A DNA stretch of 64,000 bases from Luteolibacter yonseiensis (lineage in GTDB: Bacteria > Verrucomicrobiota > Verrucomicrobiia > Verrucomicrobiales > Akkermansiaceae), in the NCBI RefSeq assembly GCF_016595465.1, contig NZ_JAENIK010000009.1, positions 338,044 through 402,043 of the forward strand, written 5' to 3'. Positions 15,583 through 25,290 of this stretch are shown one piece after another. The notes under the pieces were generated by a model. It did no database searches. It had not been told where the DNA came from and saw only the letters and a list, made by a program, of their open reading frames with translations. Positions within the stretch are counted from its first letter, which is position 1. Every line of letters starts with the position of its first letter. Position numbers and translations under genes: made by a program.

Positions 15583-15858
15583 ATGCCCAAACCGGAACCT
15601 GACCAAAAACCGCCGTGGCCGGCCGATGCCGATCACGCGTTTGTTGCGTCATTCTTGGTGCTTCTCAAACAGGCCAGGGAAGACCAAGGGCTAAGCTTGC
15701 GGGAACTGGCCGCCAAGACGGGCATTGACCACGGGATCATCGGTCGTGGCGAGAGGATGGAACGAATTCCTTCGATTGTCACCATGCGCCGCTGGGTACG
15801 CGGGCTTGGCTTGGACTGGCAGGAAGTCTACCGGGACGCAGAAAATGCCGGTTTGTAG
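15583..15858 (+). CDS. XRE-family helix-turn-helix regulator
   Basis: The 91-residue protein has an HTH_XRE-type domain in residues 24-80: FLVLLKQAREDQGLSLREL, then AAKTGIDHGIIGRGER, then PSIVTMRRWVRGLGLDW. The pattern of helix 2 and recognition helix 3 is clear. It is a single-domain DNA-binding protein, probably a local repressor. It is divergent from the PEP-CTERM gene and convergent with the next gene. Confidence 0.75.
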   Translation: MPKPEPDQKPPWPADADHAFVASFLVLLKQAREDQGLSLRELAAKTGIDHGIIGRGERMERIPSIVTMRRWVRGLGLDWQEVYRDAENAGL

Positions 15859-15949
15859 CAGGAAGGCCGGACATAGTCGAAACTGTTATCCAAGACCCCC
15901 GGATCTGGACTCTCGGTCTCTGAACTGCCAGAGTATCGTTGGTTCTCTC

Positions 15950-16633
15950 TCAGTGGGCGCTCTGTGGGCCGCTTATACTCAGCTCCTTCAAACGAGCGCG
16001 AACCTTCTCCCAAGCTTCACTCCCGAAAATACGAGCGAAGTAGTCTTCGGTGTCTGTGATTCGATCATGGGAGACAAGACGACGACCTACCTCGCGGTCG
16101 ATCTCGAAGGTTAGCCTGTCGTTTTCGAACTGATCGGCAATATCAGTGAGGTGATAGGCTCTCAATATGTGGACGAATAGTGTGTCACGAATTTTGTCTA
16201 ACAGCTCATCAAGTTCTTTTGAAATATCCTGATAGTCTTCAGGTCCGTCCCCTTTTGCCCAGTATTCGTCAGTCTTCAATCCATCTCGCCTTTCGAACTC
16301 ACGCAGCTTTCCGGCGAGATCCGCGAGTTGGCCGCGGCTAAAAGCAACCGAGGTGGCATCTTGGCATATGCCCTCTACCGCGTAGGCCGCGTGGAAAATA
16401 ACATGCTCAGGAAGGAAATTCGGGTGCCTCGCCACCTCGCAGGCCTGGAGCATGGTGAGGTGAGCGAGCCTGGCTGAATCATCGGGTGTACGGTCAGCCT
16501 GCGGAATACGCCTGAGCTTCTGGGCAGCCCCAACTAACTCTGTGAGACTGCCTTCAACATTATCTAGATCCCGCTTGATGACAGAAGGATCAATGTTGAG
16601 AAAAATATCCAGCATTCGCTCGGTGTGAAGCAT
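15950..16633 (-). CDS. Hypothetical soluble protein
   Basis: I chose the ATG at 16633 (MLHTERMLDIFLNIDPSVIK, 227 residues) because the longer frame reads through the IS66 tnpA gene on the other strand. The protein is charged and largely helical (DLAGKLREFERRDGLK; ISKELDELLDKIRDTLFVH), with no signal peptide or membrane segment. No family was recognised. The upstream region may have been cut by the IS66-like element. Confidence 0.55.
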   Translation of the reverse strand: MLHTERMLDIFLNIDPSVIKRDLDNVEGSLTELVGAAQKLRRIPQADRTPDDSARLAHLTMLQACEVARHPNFLPEHVIFHAAYAVEGICQDATSVAFSRGQLADLAGKLREFERRDGLKTDEYWAKGDGPEDYQDISKELDELLDKIRDTLFVHILRAYHLTDIADQFENDRLTFEIDREVGRRLVSHDRITDTEDYFARIFGSEAWEKVRARLKELSISGPQSAH

Positions 16634-16756
16634 GGGGGTAGTTTGCTTCCTCGCCGAAATTTCCACAAGATCCGAGTGCCGGAGTTCGGTATGCGGAGTA
16701 AACGCTGCTCTCTCTGAATCCTTCCGCACCGTACCGGATCGCCCCAGTCTGACCGG

Positions 16757-16957
16757 ATGTCCTCCAAGACCATCCCCAAACCGTGGCGCGTCGCCGACTT
16801 GACCTTCATCGAAATCGAGATCACCCACCCCACCGACAGGCAACTGCGGGTCGAGTTCGACTGCGGGCTGCGCCTCGTCATCGCCGACGAACGACAGATC
16901 CCTCTCGCCGCCCGCCTTATCGAAACGTTGCGTGCCGGGAAGGGAGGTCTCAAGTGA
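16757..16957 (+). CDS. IS66 accessory protein TnpA-like
   Basis: The 66-residue product contains the C-terminal-type TnpA pattern: a beta strand ADLTFIEIEITHP, then RVEFDCGLRLVIADE, and a final helix LIETLRAGKGG. IS66 TnpA proteins are usually longer and start with a helix-turn-helix, which is missing here, so this is short. Its stop overlaps the GTG start of tnpB (GTGA). Confidence 0.6.
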   Translation: MSSKTIPKPWRVADLTFIEIEITHPTDRQLRVEFDCGLRLVIADERQIPLAARLIETLRAGKGGLK

Positions 16958-17220
16958 TAGGCTTTCCCTCCGGCGTGCGGGTGCATCTAGCGATCGAACC
17001 CCACGACATGCGCAAGTCCTTCAACGGTCTCGCCGCCGTCGCCGGACATCTCGCGGTCCGGGGACTGGAAAGCGGAGCCCTCTTCGCCTTCACCAACAAA
17101 CGGCGAAACCGTCTCAAAGTCCTCTACTACGACCGCACGGGCGTCTGCGTGCTCTCGAAAAGGCTTGAGACCGGCACATCCACCCGGCCCGCTCCTTCGT
17201 CCGCCGGGGCCTCCACCTGA
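16954..17220 (+). pseudogene. IS66 accessory protein TnpB, C-terminally altered
   Basis: The 88 codons begin at GTG 16954. MIGFPSGVRVHLAIEPHDMR followed by KSFNGLAAV and NRLKVLYYDRTGVCVLSKRLE is diagnostic of IS66 TnpB (Orf2). After KRLE the expected GTFxWP motif is replaced by GTSTRPAPSSAGAST and a stop, which points to a frameshift. It is inactive without tnpC in any case. Confidence 0.8.
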
Positions 17221-17285
17221 CAGTGGTCTCCTATGGCATGCTGTGGAACGCGCATTTGACCAAATCCACGCGCAAAACAAAGTCA

Positions 17286-18275
17286 TTAAATTCCACAGCC
17301 ATTCTCCAAGGGCTGGCGCAGCACTTCGAGCGTCTGCCTGCGGAACTCGGGCAGCTCGTCGAGGAAAAGCACGCCGTGGTGCGCCAGCGAGACCTCGCCG
17401 GGGCCGGGGTTCTGTCCGCCACCCAGCAGGCCCGCGTCCGAGATGGTGTGGTGCGGCGCGCGGAAGGGGCGGGTTGTTATAAATGATTTCTTGGAATCGA
17501 GCATGCCCGTCACCGAGTGGATCTTGGTGGTCTCGATGGCGTCGTCCTCCGTCATGTCCGGCATGATGGTGGGGATGCGCTTGGCGAGCATGGATTTCCC
17601 GGTGCCCGGCGGCCCGACCATGATGATGTTGTGTCCTCCGGCGGCGGCGACCTCCAGCGCCCGCTTGACGTGGTGCTGGCCCTTCACCTCGTCGAAATCC
17701 ACCTCATAGCTGCGGTGGGAGTTGAAGAACGCCCGGCGGTCCAGTTGGTAGGGCGGGATGATGACGTCGCCATTGAGGAAATCCCACGCCTGCTTGAGGT
17801 TGCGGATCGGGAAGACCTGGATGCCGTCGATGACGGCGGCCTCCGGGGCGTTCGCCTCCGGCACCAGCAGCCTCGCCCGCCCGCGCTTCTTCGCCTCCAG
17901 CGCGATGGCGAGCACCCCCTTCACCGGACGCACCGCGCCGTCGAGGCCCAGCTCGCCGACGACACAGCAGTCCTCGGCGTCGAAGGGCTTGGTGCCGCTC
18001 GCCGCGACCATGGCGAGGGCGATGGGCAGATCGAACGACGGCCCCTCCTTTTTCAAGTCCGCCGGAGCGAGGTTCACCGTTTTCACCCCGTCATCCAGAG
18101 CCAGCGCGGATGCGCCGATGGCGGAGATCACCCGCTGCGACGACTCACGCACCGCGGCATCCGGCAGTCCGACGATGATGACTACCGGCTTCTCCGCCCC
18201 ACGGGCGTTGACCTCGACTTCGACTTCCAGGGCATCGACACCGCGCAACGCGGCTGAAAATAAGCGGGTAATCAT
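17286..18275 (-). pseudogene. comM: Truncated comM (YifB family AAA+ helicase / Mg-chelatase-like)
   Basis: The frame starts at the ATG at 18275 ([20 protein letters not shown]) with the N-terminal Lon-like domain ([15 protein letters not shown], GEGxSFDLPIA-type segment). The AAA+ Mg-chelatase domain follows with Walker [16 protein letters not shown] and Walker [12 protein letters not shown]. The frame stops after [11 protein letters not shown] at codon 329, whereas intact ComM has about 500 residues and includes a sensor region and a C-terminal domain. ComM is a branch-migration helicase that helps natural transformation. The lost 3' end abuts the IS66 remnant, so the gene was interrupted there. 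comM is a known insertion site of AbaR-type islands in Acinetobacter; whether the same mechanism acted here is unknown. Confidence 0.88.
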
Positions 18276-18348
18276 GCGAACACCTGGACATTGAAAGTCC
18301 TTTTCACCAGTGGCAAGCGGAAAGAAGAGGCAGCGTGATTGCACGAAT

Positions 18349-21300
18349 TCACTTTGCCTTACCGAGAAGCTCCCTGACCTTCTTCTTGGCCTGGTTCCAT
18401 TCTCCACGATTTTGGAAGACCACCTGGCCTTCCTGATTAATCACTACCGTGAGCCAGTATTGCGCACCAAACGCCTTGCTCATGGCTTCTTTTTCCGACT
18501 CGATGGCCACTGGAAGTTTGAAATCCGGGAAATCACTCGCCAGGAATTCCGCGACTTCCTCCCGGGGCCATGCTCCGTGGACAACGATGATCTCCAGCTC
18601 TTGATCCTGAATCTCTTCCCGAAATCTTTGCAACTGTGGGAGGATGTTGGAGGAGAATTTCAGAGGACGATCCAGTCCGACAATTGAAATGAGCCTTACC
18701 TTCCCCGGCCGACTTTCCGGGAGAGCCGCGGAGTGGAACCAACTCTGCGCTTTGAGAGGTGGCGCGGGTTTTCCCACGAAGTCGATGAGGGTTTCCCGTT
18801 CCCAGGGCGCAGGCCTGTCCGACGGTTTGACCACGACGTCCCCGCCACCCGTTCTCACCCGCACTTCGGCATGGAACATGAATTCTCCTTGCGACCGCTT
18901 GGTGGCCTGCACGAACAGCCATCCTTTCACCAAGCCCCTCAAGACGAACTTCCCATCAGAATCCGAGATTGCAGTTGCATCTCTTGTTTGAAATTCACCC
19001 GACGCCTGCACCTTCGCTCCCGACACCGGATTTCCTGAAGCGTCCACGACTTTGCCCGTCATTGTCGCATCAGCAGGATACAGCAGGATCGGCTCAAGCT
19101 CCACCGCCTGCCCTGCTTTGAATCCCGCAAACGACGAATTACTCCCGTAGCCATTTTTCGATCCATAGAAAATGATCTGCTTGCCGGGTATGACCTTCTT
19201 CGTTTGAAAACGACCGTCTTTATCCGTGATAGCCTTGACTGGTACTCCTGCGGCCTCCGTTCCGTTCCAATGCACCATAGCCCCGGCAATGGGTTTACCC
19301 TCCACATCCACCACACGGCCGGATGCACTGGCGAATCCGCCAGCCATCAGCACCAGTTTCACATCGCTCCCGACCGGATAGGTCGCCCCGCCAGGTGAAC
19401 TAAGACCATCTGATTCCGCCAAAAGTCCTGCTGTTTCAATTCCAGCAGGCAAGTCTATTGAGAACTTGCCCGCCGCATCAGTGACCACTTTGGGAGGGCC
19501 GAATGCGCTGACGGTCGGCGAAACGCAAGTCACATTCGCCCCTGCGACCGGCTGCCCCGATTCATTTACCACCAGCCCACTGATCCTGCTTTCACGTGGG
19601 AGCGCGAAGTCAGCGGTGTAAGTTCCGCCGTTTTCCACTTCCACGCTCTGTGAAAGTTGATTGGTATCTTTGTTGGCGCTGGAATATCCATCCGGCACAA
19701 GACCAGCAAGATAGACTTTCCGCATCCCTGCTGGCACCCGAATTTGAAATCCTCCGCTTCGGTCTGTTCTCCCGGTCCAGCTCGCAAGAGGGAGTGAATC
19801 TTTAGGAGAAACCACGCAAACCAGCATATCACCCACCGCCGCACCTGTGTCCGAAAGTGTTATTTTCCCAGTGATCAAACCACCTTCCAAAATATTGGGA
19901 TTCACTTCCTTTCGGAACTCTCCGGTTTTCAGATTCAATTCTGTTGGATCGGCCGTCCAATCGGCTTTCAACTTATCATTCAGACGAACTTGAAGCGCAT
20001 AGTCAGCAGGGATCAATCGTTGCAATTCATATCGCCCCTTTGCGTCAGTCAATGTTTCGGCTGTGACACCACCGTGAACATAACCGGAATTTTCAAGGAT
20101 GTTAACCTTCGCTCCGCTCACTGGAGTGCCATCCGGAAGCAGGACGGTTCCCCAAACCGTCACAGCGGGATTCAGCTGTAATTCAATCTCACCTTTCTTC
20201 TCCTCAGGCCGATATTGGAACGCTTGATGGTTGTGGCCGGGGATCTGCTCATACTTCGGGTTATCGTGATCCACGAAATATAGCCCCGCAGGCAGGCCTT
20301 CAATGGAACATCGCCCATTCCCGTCGGTAACCGCATTCCAAAAGCCAGCGGGAAGGAGAGGAAGCCGCCCCCAGAATTTCGGTCCTTCCAAATCATCCCC
20401 GCTGTAAACCGGGATCTGAGCCCTGACCACACGAAGCCGCAGATTGGAAATAGGCGTCCGCTTCTCGTCCAAGAGGCGAAAGCGCAATGGCAATCCCTGG
20501 GTCAATCTGATCTCCAGCGATGAATTGGCAGGAGGAATCTGTCTTGAAACCGCTCCATATCCCGACAGGGCGTGTTTGACGACCAGATGAATCGTTAGAT
20601 ATTCCGTCACACGCCACTCCGGCCGGATTGGGATTTTCAGCTCTCCGGCTCCGTCGGTTTTCCCCGCCAGGGCCATCCGCTCTATCAGCTCTCCTTCTAC
20701 AGTTTCCATCACCGCTGAATATACCTCCGCATCAGCCGCAGGTGCTCCTTCGGAAGAGATGACGTGACAGGTAAAGGTATCGGCTGCCGGATTTATCGTA
20801 ATTTCCCGCTCTTTCCCGGGCTTGGGCGGTTGGGTTAGCCCGACCGCTGCCAACCCCAACAAGATCATCGCGGAGCCATATCCTGCCCACCGGTTGCGTT
20901 TTCCCGTGAATCTTCCAATTCCCATCATCCTCCGCCGCAGGTCTTGAGGGCTTTCCACCACACTCACAATCCCTGCATACCCCGAGCGCGGCTTCGTGTT
21001 CTGATCCAGCAACCGCAACAACATCTCCCCGTAGTCCCCCACGTGCTTCGCTCCTGCCCTGCGCAATACCCAGGCATCCGTCGCCCTCTCGCTCTCTATC
21101 CGTGTCCGATGAAATGCCCACCACACCAACGGGTTGAACCAATGAACCGCTTGTAACAGTGCCAGCGCCAGATTCACCCAGAGATCCCGACGCCGCCAAT
21201 GCCCCAACTCGTGAAGAAGCACCAGCCGGAGCTCTGTCTCGGACAGCCGTTCCAGCGTCGCTGGAGGCACGAGTATCTGCGGACGAAAAAGCCCGAACAA

Positions 21301-21891
21301 CGCCGGAGCCCCGACCGCCTCCGTCACCACCAACCGTGGCAGCTTCCGCCAGCCACATTCCCTTCCCAGCGCTTCCAGCAGAGCTTCCAACCCGTTTTTT
21401 CCCAAGTGGAATGGAACCGCCAATCTTTTCACCCGTCTGCCGAAACGCATGGTGAGAAGCGAGCCGATGGCAAGAACGGCGACGACTCCGCATATCCAAA
21501 TGCCGAAGGCCATTTCCCAGATCGTCAATGGTCGCCATGCTTGCGCAACAGGGCTTGACCGGATCTCGTTTCGCAGCGGCGGGTCATTCGATGCCGAAGC
21601 CGCAAGGACGAGGGGAAGCGAGTCAATGACAGGGGAGGCATCCACAGGAAATGTCGGAACAACGGGCGATCCCGCTTGCTGCGTCTTCGCCACCGTCAAC
21701 ACGCGTTGCCACGAAACCGGACTCGTCGGCAAAGCCGGCATCAGCAATCGCACTGCCACCAACAGCCACAGGCCATGCCTCCATCCTGCCGGAATGCGCC
21801 GCCCCGCCAGCCATAACAGCCCGCCCGTCAACACCGCCACGATTGCGGCATCCCGCGACACCAACAAAAGAGTTTCCATCCAGTTGTTCAC
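18349..21891 (-). CDS. BlaR1/MecR1-like M56 sensor metallopeptidase with carboxypeptidase-regulatory-like repeats and a thioredoxin-like end
   Basis: The protein has 1180 residues. The N-terminal third carries transmembrane helices (about residues 8-30, 38-55, 125-148 and 345-362) and the zinc motif [13 protein letters not shown], with HExxH intact. Residues 365-1040 contain about six beta-sandwich repeats of CarboxypepD_reg type (for example GMPVSGAKV-like [41 protein letters not shown]). The last 120 residues resemble a TlpA/AhpC-like thioredoxin fold ([16 protein letters not shown]) but have no CxxC, so redox activity is unlikely. In the family a signal activates the protease, which leads to loss of the BlaI repressor. 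Here the usual penicillin-binding sensor domain is replaced by the repeats. The start overlaps the blaI stop (ATGA). Confidence 0.82.
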   Translation of the reverse strand: MNNWMETLLLVSRDAAIVAVLTGGLLWLAGRRIPAGWRHGLWLLVAVRLLMPALPTSPVSWQRVLTVAKTQQAGSPVVPTFPVDASPVIDSLPLVLAASASNDPPLRNEIRSSPVAQAWRPLTIWEMAFGIWICGVVAVLAIGSLLTMRFGRRVKRLAVPFHLGKNGLEALLEALGRECGWRKLPRLVVTEAVGAPALFGLFRPQILVPPATLERLSETELRLVLLHELGHWRRRDLWVNLALALLQAVHWFNPLVWWAFHRTRIESERATDAWVLRRAGAKHVGDYGEMLLRLLDQNTKPRSGYAGIVSVVESPQDLRRRMMGIGRFTGKRNRWAGYGSAMILLGLAAVGLTQPPKPGKEREITINPAADTFTCHVISSEGAPAADAEVYSAVMETVEGELIERMALAGKTDGAGELKIPIRPEWRVTEYLTIHLVVKHALSGYGAVSRQIPPANSSLEIRLTQGLPLRFRLLDEKRTPISNLRLRVVRAQIPVYSGDDLEGPKFWGRLPLLPAGFWNAVTDGNGRCSIEGLPAGLYFVDHDNPKYEQIPGHNHQAFQYRPEEKKGEIELQLNPAVTVWGTVLLPDGTPVSGAKVNILENSGYVHGGVTAETLTDAKGRYELQRLIPADYALQVRLNDKLKADWTADPTELNLKTGEFRKEVNPNILEGGLITGKITLSDTGAAVGDMLVCVVSPKDSLPLASWTGRTDRSGGFQIRVPAGMRKVYLAGLVPDGYSSANKDTNQLSQSVEVENGGTYTADFALPRESRISGLVVNESGQPVAGANVTCVSPTVSAFGPPKVVTDAAGKFSIDLPAGIETAGLLAESDGLSSPGGATYPVGSDVKLVLMAGGFASASGRVVDVEGKPIAGAMVHWNGTEAAGVPVKAITDKDGRFQTKKVIPGKQIIFYGSKNGYGSNSSFAGFKAGQAVELEPILLYPADATMTGKVVDASGNPVSGAKVQASGEFQTRDATAISDSDGKFVLRGLVKGWLFVQATKRSQGEFMFHAEVRVRTGGGDVVVKPSDRPAPWERETLIDFVGKPAPPLKAQSWFHSAALPESRPGKVRLISIVGLDRPLKFSSNILPQLQRFREEIQDQELEIIVVHGAWPREEVAEFLASDFPDFKLPVAIESEKEAMSKAFGAQYWLTVVINQEGQVVFQNRGEWNQAKKKVRELLGKAK

Positions 21892-22283
21892 AGCTTCTGT
21901 CCTTTCCCGTTTTGGTTTTCAGGAAGCAGTTTGCGCAGCGCATCGATTTCCTCCACGCTCAAGGGGCGCTGCCCCTTCACCAACTGAGCCAACATCGGCA
22001 CCAGAGAACCGCGGCTTATTCGGTCGAGAAATGAACTCGTTTCGGCCCGTACAGCGTCCTGCCGCATAATCTCCGGGAAATAGAGAAAGCGGTTTCCTTC
22101 CGATTCCGAACGCAGCACTCCTTTTTTGACTAAGCGAGCCAACAGTGTTTTTACCGTTTGAGATTTCCAAGACTCCACCTCGCCAAGGGCATGCGTCACT
22201 TGTTGCGCCGTCACCGGAGGAGCCGCCCAAACGACTTCCATGACCTTCCACTCCGATTCAGAAATCCGCGATATGTTTGACAT
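21888..22283 (-). CDS. blaI: BlaI/MecI/CopY-family transcriptional repressor
   Basis: The 131-residue protein has a winged helix-turn-helix at residues 5-75 (ISESEWKVMEVVWAAPPVTA, SQTVKTLLARLVKKGVL) and a C-terminal dimerization helix (VEEIDALRKLLPE). The domain and length match BlaI. It forms an operon with the M56 sensor. No Shine-Dalgarno is visible before the ATG at 22283; two operator-like boxes start 3 bases upstream, so the transcript may be nearly leaderless. Target genes beyond this operon are not visible in the window. Confidence 0.9.
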   Translation of the reverse strand: MSNISRISESEWKVMEVVWAAPPVTAQQVTHALGEVESWKSQTVKTLLARLVKKGVLRSESEGNRFLYFPEIMRQDAVRAETSSFLDRISRGSLVPMLAQLVKGQRPLSVEEIDALRKLLPENQNGKGQKL

Positions 22284-22285
22284 GA

Positions 22286-22318
22286 CTACATGCGTAGACG
22301 TTTTCGACTACGGATGTA
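22286..22318. promoter_or_regulatory. Twin BlaI-type operator boxes
   Basis: CTACATGCGTAG (22286-22297) and CTACGGATGTA (22308-22318) each show the TAC-n-GTA symmetry of BlaI/MecI boxes, and together they form a larger dyad (TACATGCGTAG / CTACGGATGTA). They sit directly before the blaI start, as expected for autoregulation. Confidence 0.7.
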
Positions 22319-22946
22319 AACAATTTTTCTCCCACAGGTCAAAAAACCGTCCTTAATAGGATCGTTTTCTTGTTCCGAGGGAGATTGATCACTCACAGGA
22401 ATCCGTGCTTCGATCCACCTCAACAGGAGGGATGAACAACACGGCAGCTGTAAGCCGCCATCTCCTCTGCATCGGGCATTTTTGGGCGTTCGAAACAATT
22501 TCACAGATGATCCCCCGGCGTCGTTCAGAAACAGAATTTTCCAATTGTCCAAGGTCTGAAATTGTTTCACATCTGTCTAACTGTTGGCAACTTACGGTGT
22601 GGCAAAAGTCTTTCCCACGATGATGACCACCGGCTTCTCCGCCCCACGGGCGTTGACCTCCACTTCGACTTCCACGGCGCGGTGGCAAGCGGGAAAGGCG
22701 ATGGGGGATTGAAAATCCGGCGGTGAAAATTACCTGCGAGATCTTCCACTGCCTGCCAAATCCTTGAGCACATCCCGTCTGTCTGGCGTCATCACTACAA
22801 CCACGAGCGTCCCCACGGCAACTTGTCTAACAAACAACCGGGGGCTAAGGAGGCGAGCCCGACATGGTTGCATCTCCAGCACCATCGGAGAATCATGAGA
22901 AGCTGAATCGGATCTTGATCCCGCGGGTGCTTCCACTCATTGTTTC
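22319..22946. other. Gene-free stretch with a 12-bp inverted repeat and a comM relic
   Basis: No convincing gene is present. GAAACAATTTCA (22492-22503) and TGAAATTGTTTC (22557-22568) form an exact inverted pair 53 bases apart. The comM-like relic at 22618-22698 is listed separately. The stretch looks like a rearrangement scar. Confidence 0.5.
22618..22698 (-). pseudogene. Relic of the comM 5' region
   Basis: Bases 22618-22678 match 18172-18231 of comM almost perfectly (about 57 of 60 by eye). They cover the codons around [13 protein letters not shown] in the same orientation. The next bases, GTGGCAAGCGGGAAAG, resemble 18310-18325, upstream of the comM start, implying a deletion of about 80 bp between the two matches. 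The relic lies on the far side of the blaI-blaR1-like pair, so comM-derived sequence brackets that pair. Confidence 0.75.
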
Positions 22947-23603
22947 ATGAGAAGAATGCACCTCTACCTCTCATCCTATCTTATCGGCGATCAAGGCCAC
23001 AAACTGGCGCAGCTGGCGCAAGGCAAGACTGCTCTTGTCGTTTCCAACGCACTTGATTTCTCGAATGACCCGGGGCGTCTCAGGTCTGGAATGGAGCGGG
23101 AAATCGGCCGGCTGGCCAGCCTCGGAATTCCTGCGGAAGCTCTTGATCTCCGGGACTATTTCGTTTCGCAGGACATCCTTGCCGGGAAGATCGCCTCAGC
23201 CGGCATGTTGTGGGTGCTCGGAGGCAACACCTTCTTGCTGCGCAAGGCCATGCATCTCAGCGGACTCGACCAATTGATACATGGCATGATTGGCGACGGG
23301 CATTTCCTCTACGGAGGCTATAGCGCCGGCATTTGCGTTCTTTCCCCTTCATTGAGAGGCATCCACCTTGCTGATGAACCGGAAGCCTGTTCCCACGGAT
23401 ATGAGCACCCCACAATATGGGAGGGACTGGGAGTTATCGACTACTACATTGTGCCTCACTACCGATGCGACCACTTCGAATCGGAAAGCATGGAGGCTGT
23501 CGTGGACTACTACCGTGAGCACGATCTTCCCTATCGGGCAATTGCGGATGGCGAAGTCATCCTCGACACAACTCACAACAGGGAACCGGGTCTCCGGGAG
23601 TAA
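22947..23603 (+). CDS. Peptidase S51 family protein (dipeptidase E-like)
   Basis: The 218-residue protein has the S51 hallmarks: LWVLGGNTFLLRKAM (substrate loop) and LYGGYSAGICVLSP with nucleophile Ser126 at the elbow. A later His-rich segment (IVPHYRCDHFE) probably supplies the catalytic His. Family members cleave Asp-X dipeptides; cyanophycinases and other S51 clans are alternatives. It has no signal peptide and is probably cytoplasmic. It is a stand-alone gene with no visible operon. Confidence 0.85.
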   Translation: MRRMHLYLSSYLIGDQGHKLAQLAQGKTALVVSNALDFSNDPGRLRSGMEREIGRLASLGIPAEALDLRDYFVSQDILAGKIASAGMLWVLGGNTFLLRKAMHLSGLDQLIHGMIGDGHFLYGGYSAGICVLSPSLRGIHLADEPEACSHGYEHPTIWEGLGVIDYYIVPHYRCDHFESESMEAVVDYYREHDLPYRAIADGEVILDTTHNREPGLRE

Positions 23604-23693
23604 TGGTTTCCCGGTGACCACACAACCTTGCATACGGCTTTGACTCCGTCCATGCGGTCTTCGTGACCGAGTGGTTGGTAAAAGAGCGGGCCC

Positions 23694-24653
23694 TTACTTC
23701 TTCACAACCCAGATGTTCCGGTATCTCACCGGATTTCCATGGTCCTGCAAAAGGATGGGCCCCGGTTGGTCGTTGTCGGGGAGGACGGCTCCGCCGGTGG
23801 GGCCGGGGAGTTCGAGGTCCTTGTGGACGACGACGCCGTTGTGGCGGACGGTGACGGTGGCTTTCTTCTTCTTCTCGTCCTTGTTGAACCTGGCGGCGGT
23901 GAAGTCGATGTCGTAGGTCTGCCAGGCGAGGGGCGGATAGCACATGTTCTCGGACGGCTGGGCGGTCTGGTAGATGCCGGCGCATTCGTTGTCCTTCCCT
24001 TCGAGGCCGAAGCTGTCGAGCATCTGGATTTCGTAGCGCCCTTGCAGGTAGAGACCGCTGTTGCCGCGTTCCTGGCCGCGGGCGGAGGGCATGTAGGGGA
24101 GGCGGAATTCGATGTGGATGCTGAAGTCGCCGAAGGTCTCGGTGGTGCGGGCGCCCTGGGTGAGGAGTCCGTCCGCGCCGGCCTTGGATTTGTCGAAGAG
24201 GTTGGCTCCCTCGCCGAAGAGGACGACGGCGCCCTTGGGGGGCTTCATGCCGAGGGTGGGGGACTGGCGGTCGACGCGGGCGAGTTCGACGGGTTTGCCG
24301 GCGGGGCCCTTGAGGGTGAATTTTTTCCCATCCACCTCGCCCTTCACGTCCGCGCCATCGAATTTCACCGGGCCGGATGCGGATTCGCGGCTGCCCTCGC
24401 CGTGGGTGACCGACGCCCATTTCCCTTCCCAGCCCGCGCCGGGAAGCCCGCGCTTGTAGCACACGGCTTCGAACTTGCCGTCGCCGAGGGCGATGACGCG
24501 GATGCCGAGTCCTTTCTGACTGCCTTTCGCCTCGAGCGCGTATTCGCCCTGGATCGGGAAATCGGCGTCGGTGGATGCCGGGTCCGTGTAGGAGGCGTGT
24601 TGGGCCGCGAGGGTGGTGGCGAGCAACGGGAGCAGGAAGAAGGCGGGTTTCAT
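23694..24653 (-). CDS. Secreted DUF1080 protein (3-keto-disaccharide hydrolase family)
   Basis: The 319-residue protein has a signal peptide (MKPAFFLLPLLATTLAAQ). Residues of about 160-319 form the DUF1080 concanavalin-like beta-sandwich: TTETFGDFSIHIEFRLPYMP, GNSGLYLQGRYEIQMLDSFG and PILLQDHGNPVRYRNIWV are classic. The N-terminal 120 residues are a second beta-rich domain seen in many Verrucomicrobiota and Planctomycetota homologues. The family includes 3-keto-glycoside hydrolases acting on plant sugars. Its exact substrate is unknown. Confidence 0.85.
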   Translation of the reverse strand: MKPAFFLLPLLATTLAAQHASYTDPASTDADFPIQGEYALEAKGSQKGLGIRVIALGDGKFEAVCYKRGLPGAGWEGKWASVTHGEGSRESASGPVKFDGADVKGEVDGKKFTLKGPAGKPVELARVDRQSPTLGMKPPKGAVVLFGEGANLFDKSKAGADGLLTQGARTTETFGDFSIHIEFRLPYMPSARGQERGNSGLYLQGRYEIQMLDSFGLEGKDNECAGIYQTAQPSENMCYPPLAWQTYDIDFTAARFNKDEKKKKATVTVRHNGVVVHKDLELPGPTGGAVLPDNDQPGPILLQDHGNPVRYRNIWVVKK

Positions 24654-25290
24654 GGTGGGAGGAGGATCAAGTGATTGGAGAGACTTTCAAGCGGAAATCC
24701 CGTGGTTGGAATTCCATGTCCCGGTTCCTGAGGATCAGTCCGCCCGGCGGCGATTGCGGTTGGGGAGTCCGTCGTGAACCTCCCTAGCGTGGATTGCTTG
24801 GGGGGGATGGTTCCAAGGCCTGTGATGAAAACCAGGTGGCTGCCATGAATCGAAGGAATGGACACGGCGGTTGGAAGCCGCCGACCACGATCCATCTGTC
24901 CGGTGGTTATGGTATTCCACTCATGATTTAATGAACGCGATCCATCAATGAAGGTAAATAGGATGGATGACCTGATGATATGGAAGCGATGGTGATTTTC
25001 GCGAGTGTCCGTTCCGGGAGGCGGGCGGCGGTCCATTCCAGCCGATCATGGTTCATGAATTCGCTTGGCATGCGGGAGATGATTGTCTAGGTGTGCATCT
25101 AACGGATAGATGGCGCGCAGGATATATTTATTGTCGGCGATCACGACCCTTTCATTCACCGCTGCGGTTGCCGCGGGGGCTCCGTTCATCGTCCCCCGGG
25201 TGACTGCCGGCCCCGCTCCCTCCTTTCCTGCCGCGTGAACGCGCGGCGGCCCATTTTCAATCCTTCCCCAACTCCCCACCCTACCAAGCG
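24654..25290. other. Intergenic region without a recognisable gene
   Basis: Both flanking genes point away from it, so it should hold two promoters. Reading frames are short or translate to Arg/His/Pro-rich sequence. The one structure noted is a small hairpin, CGGCGG-TTGGAAG-CCGCCG, at about 24873-24891. Nothing else is seen. Confidence 0.5.

Larger units (their letters stand above)
16757..17290 (+). mobile_element. IS66-family remnant
   Basis: Two short genes in the order typical of IS66 elements (tnpA-like and tnpB) remain, but the large DDE transposase gene tnpC is absent. TnpB loses its normal C-terminus, and within about 70 bases the sequence becomes truncated comM. A 9-bp inverted pair, GCTGTGGAA (17240-17248) and TTCCACAGC (17291-17299), brackets the junction. 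The element is therefore a defective remnant that marks the border of the accessory region. Confidence 0.75.

Noticed and set aside
1..17290. Phage- or integrase-mediated genomic island with att sites
   Set aside because: No integrase, recombinase or tRNA was found at the right border; the border is an IS66 remnant in comM. The left border is outside the window.
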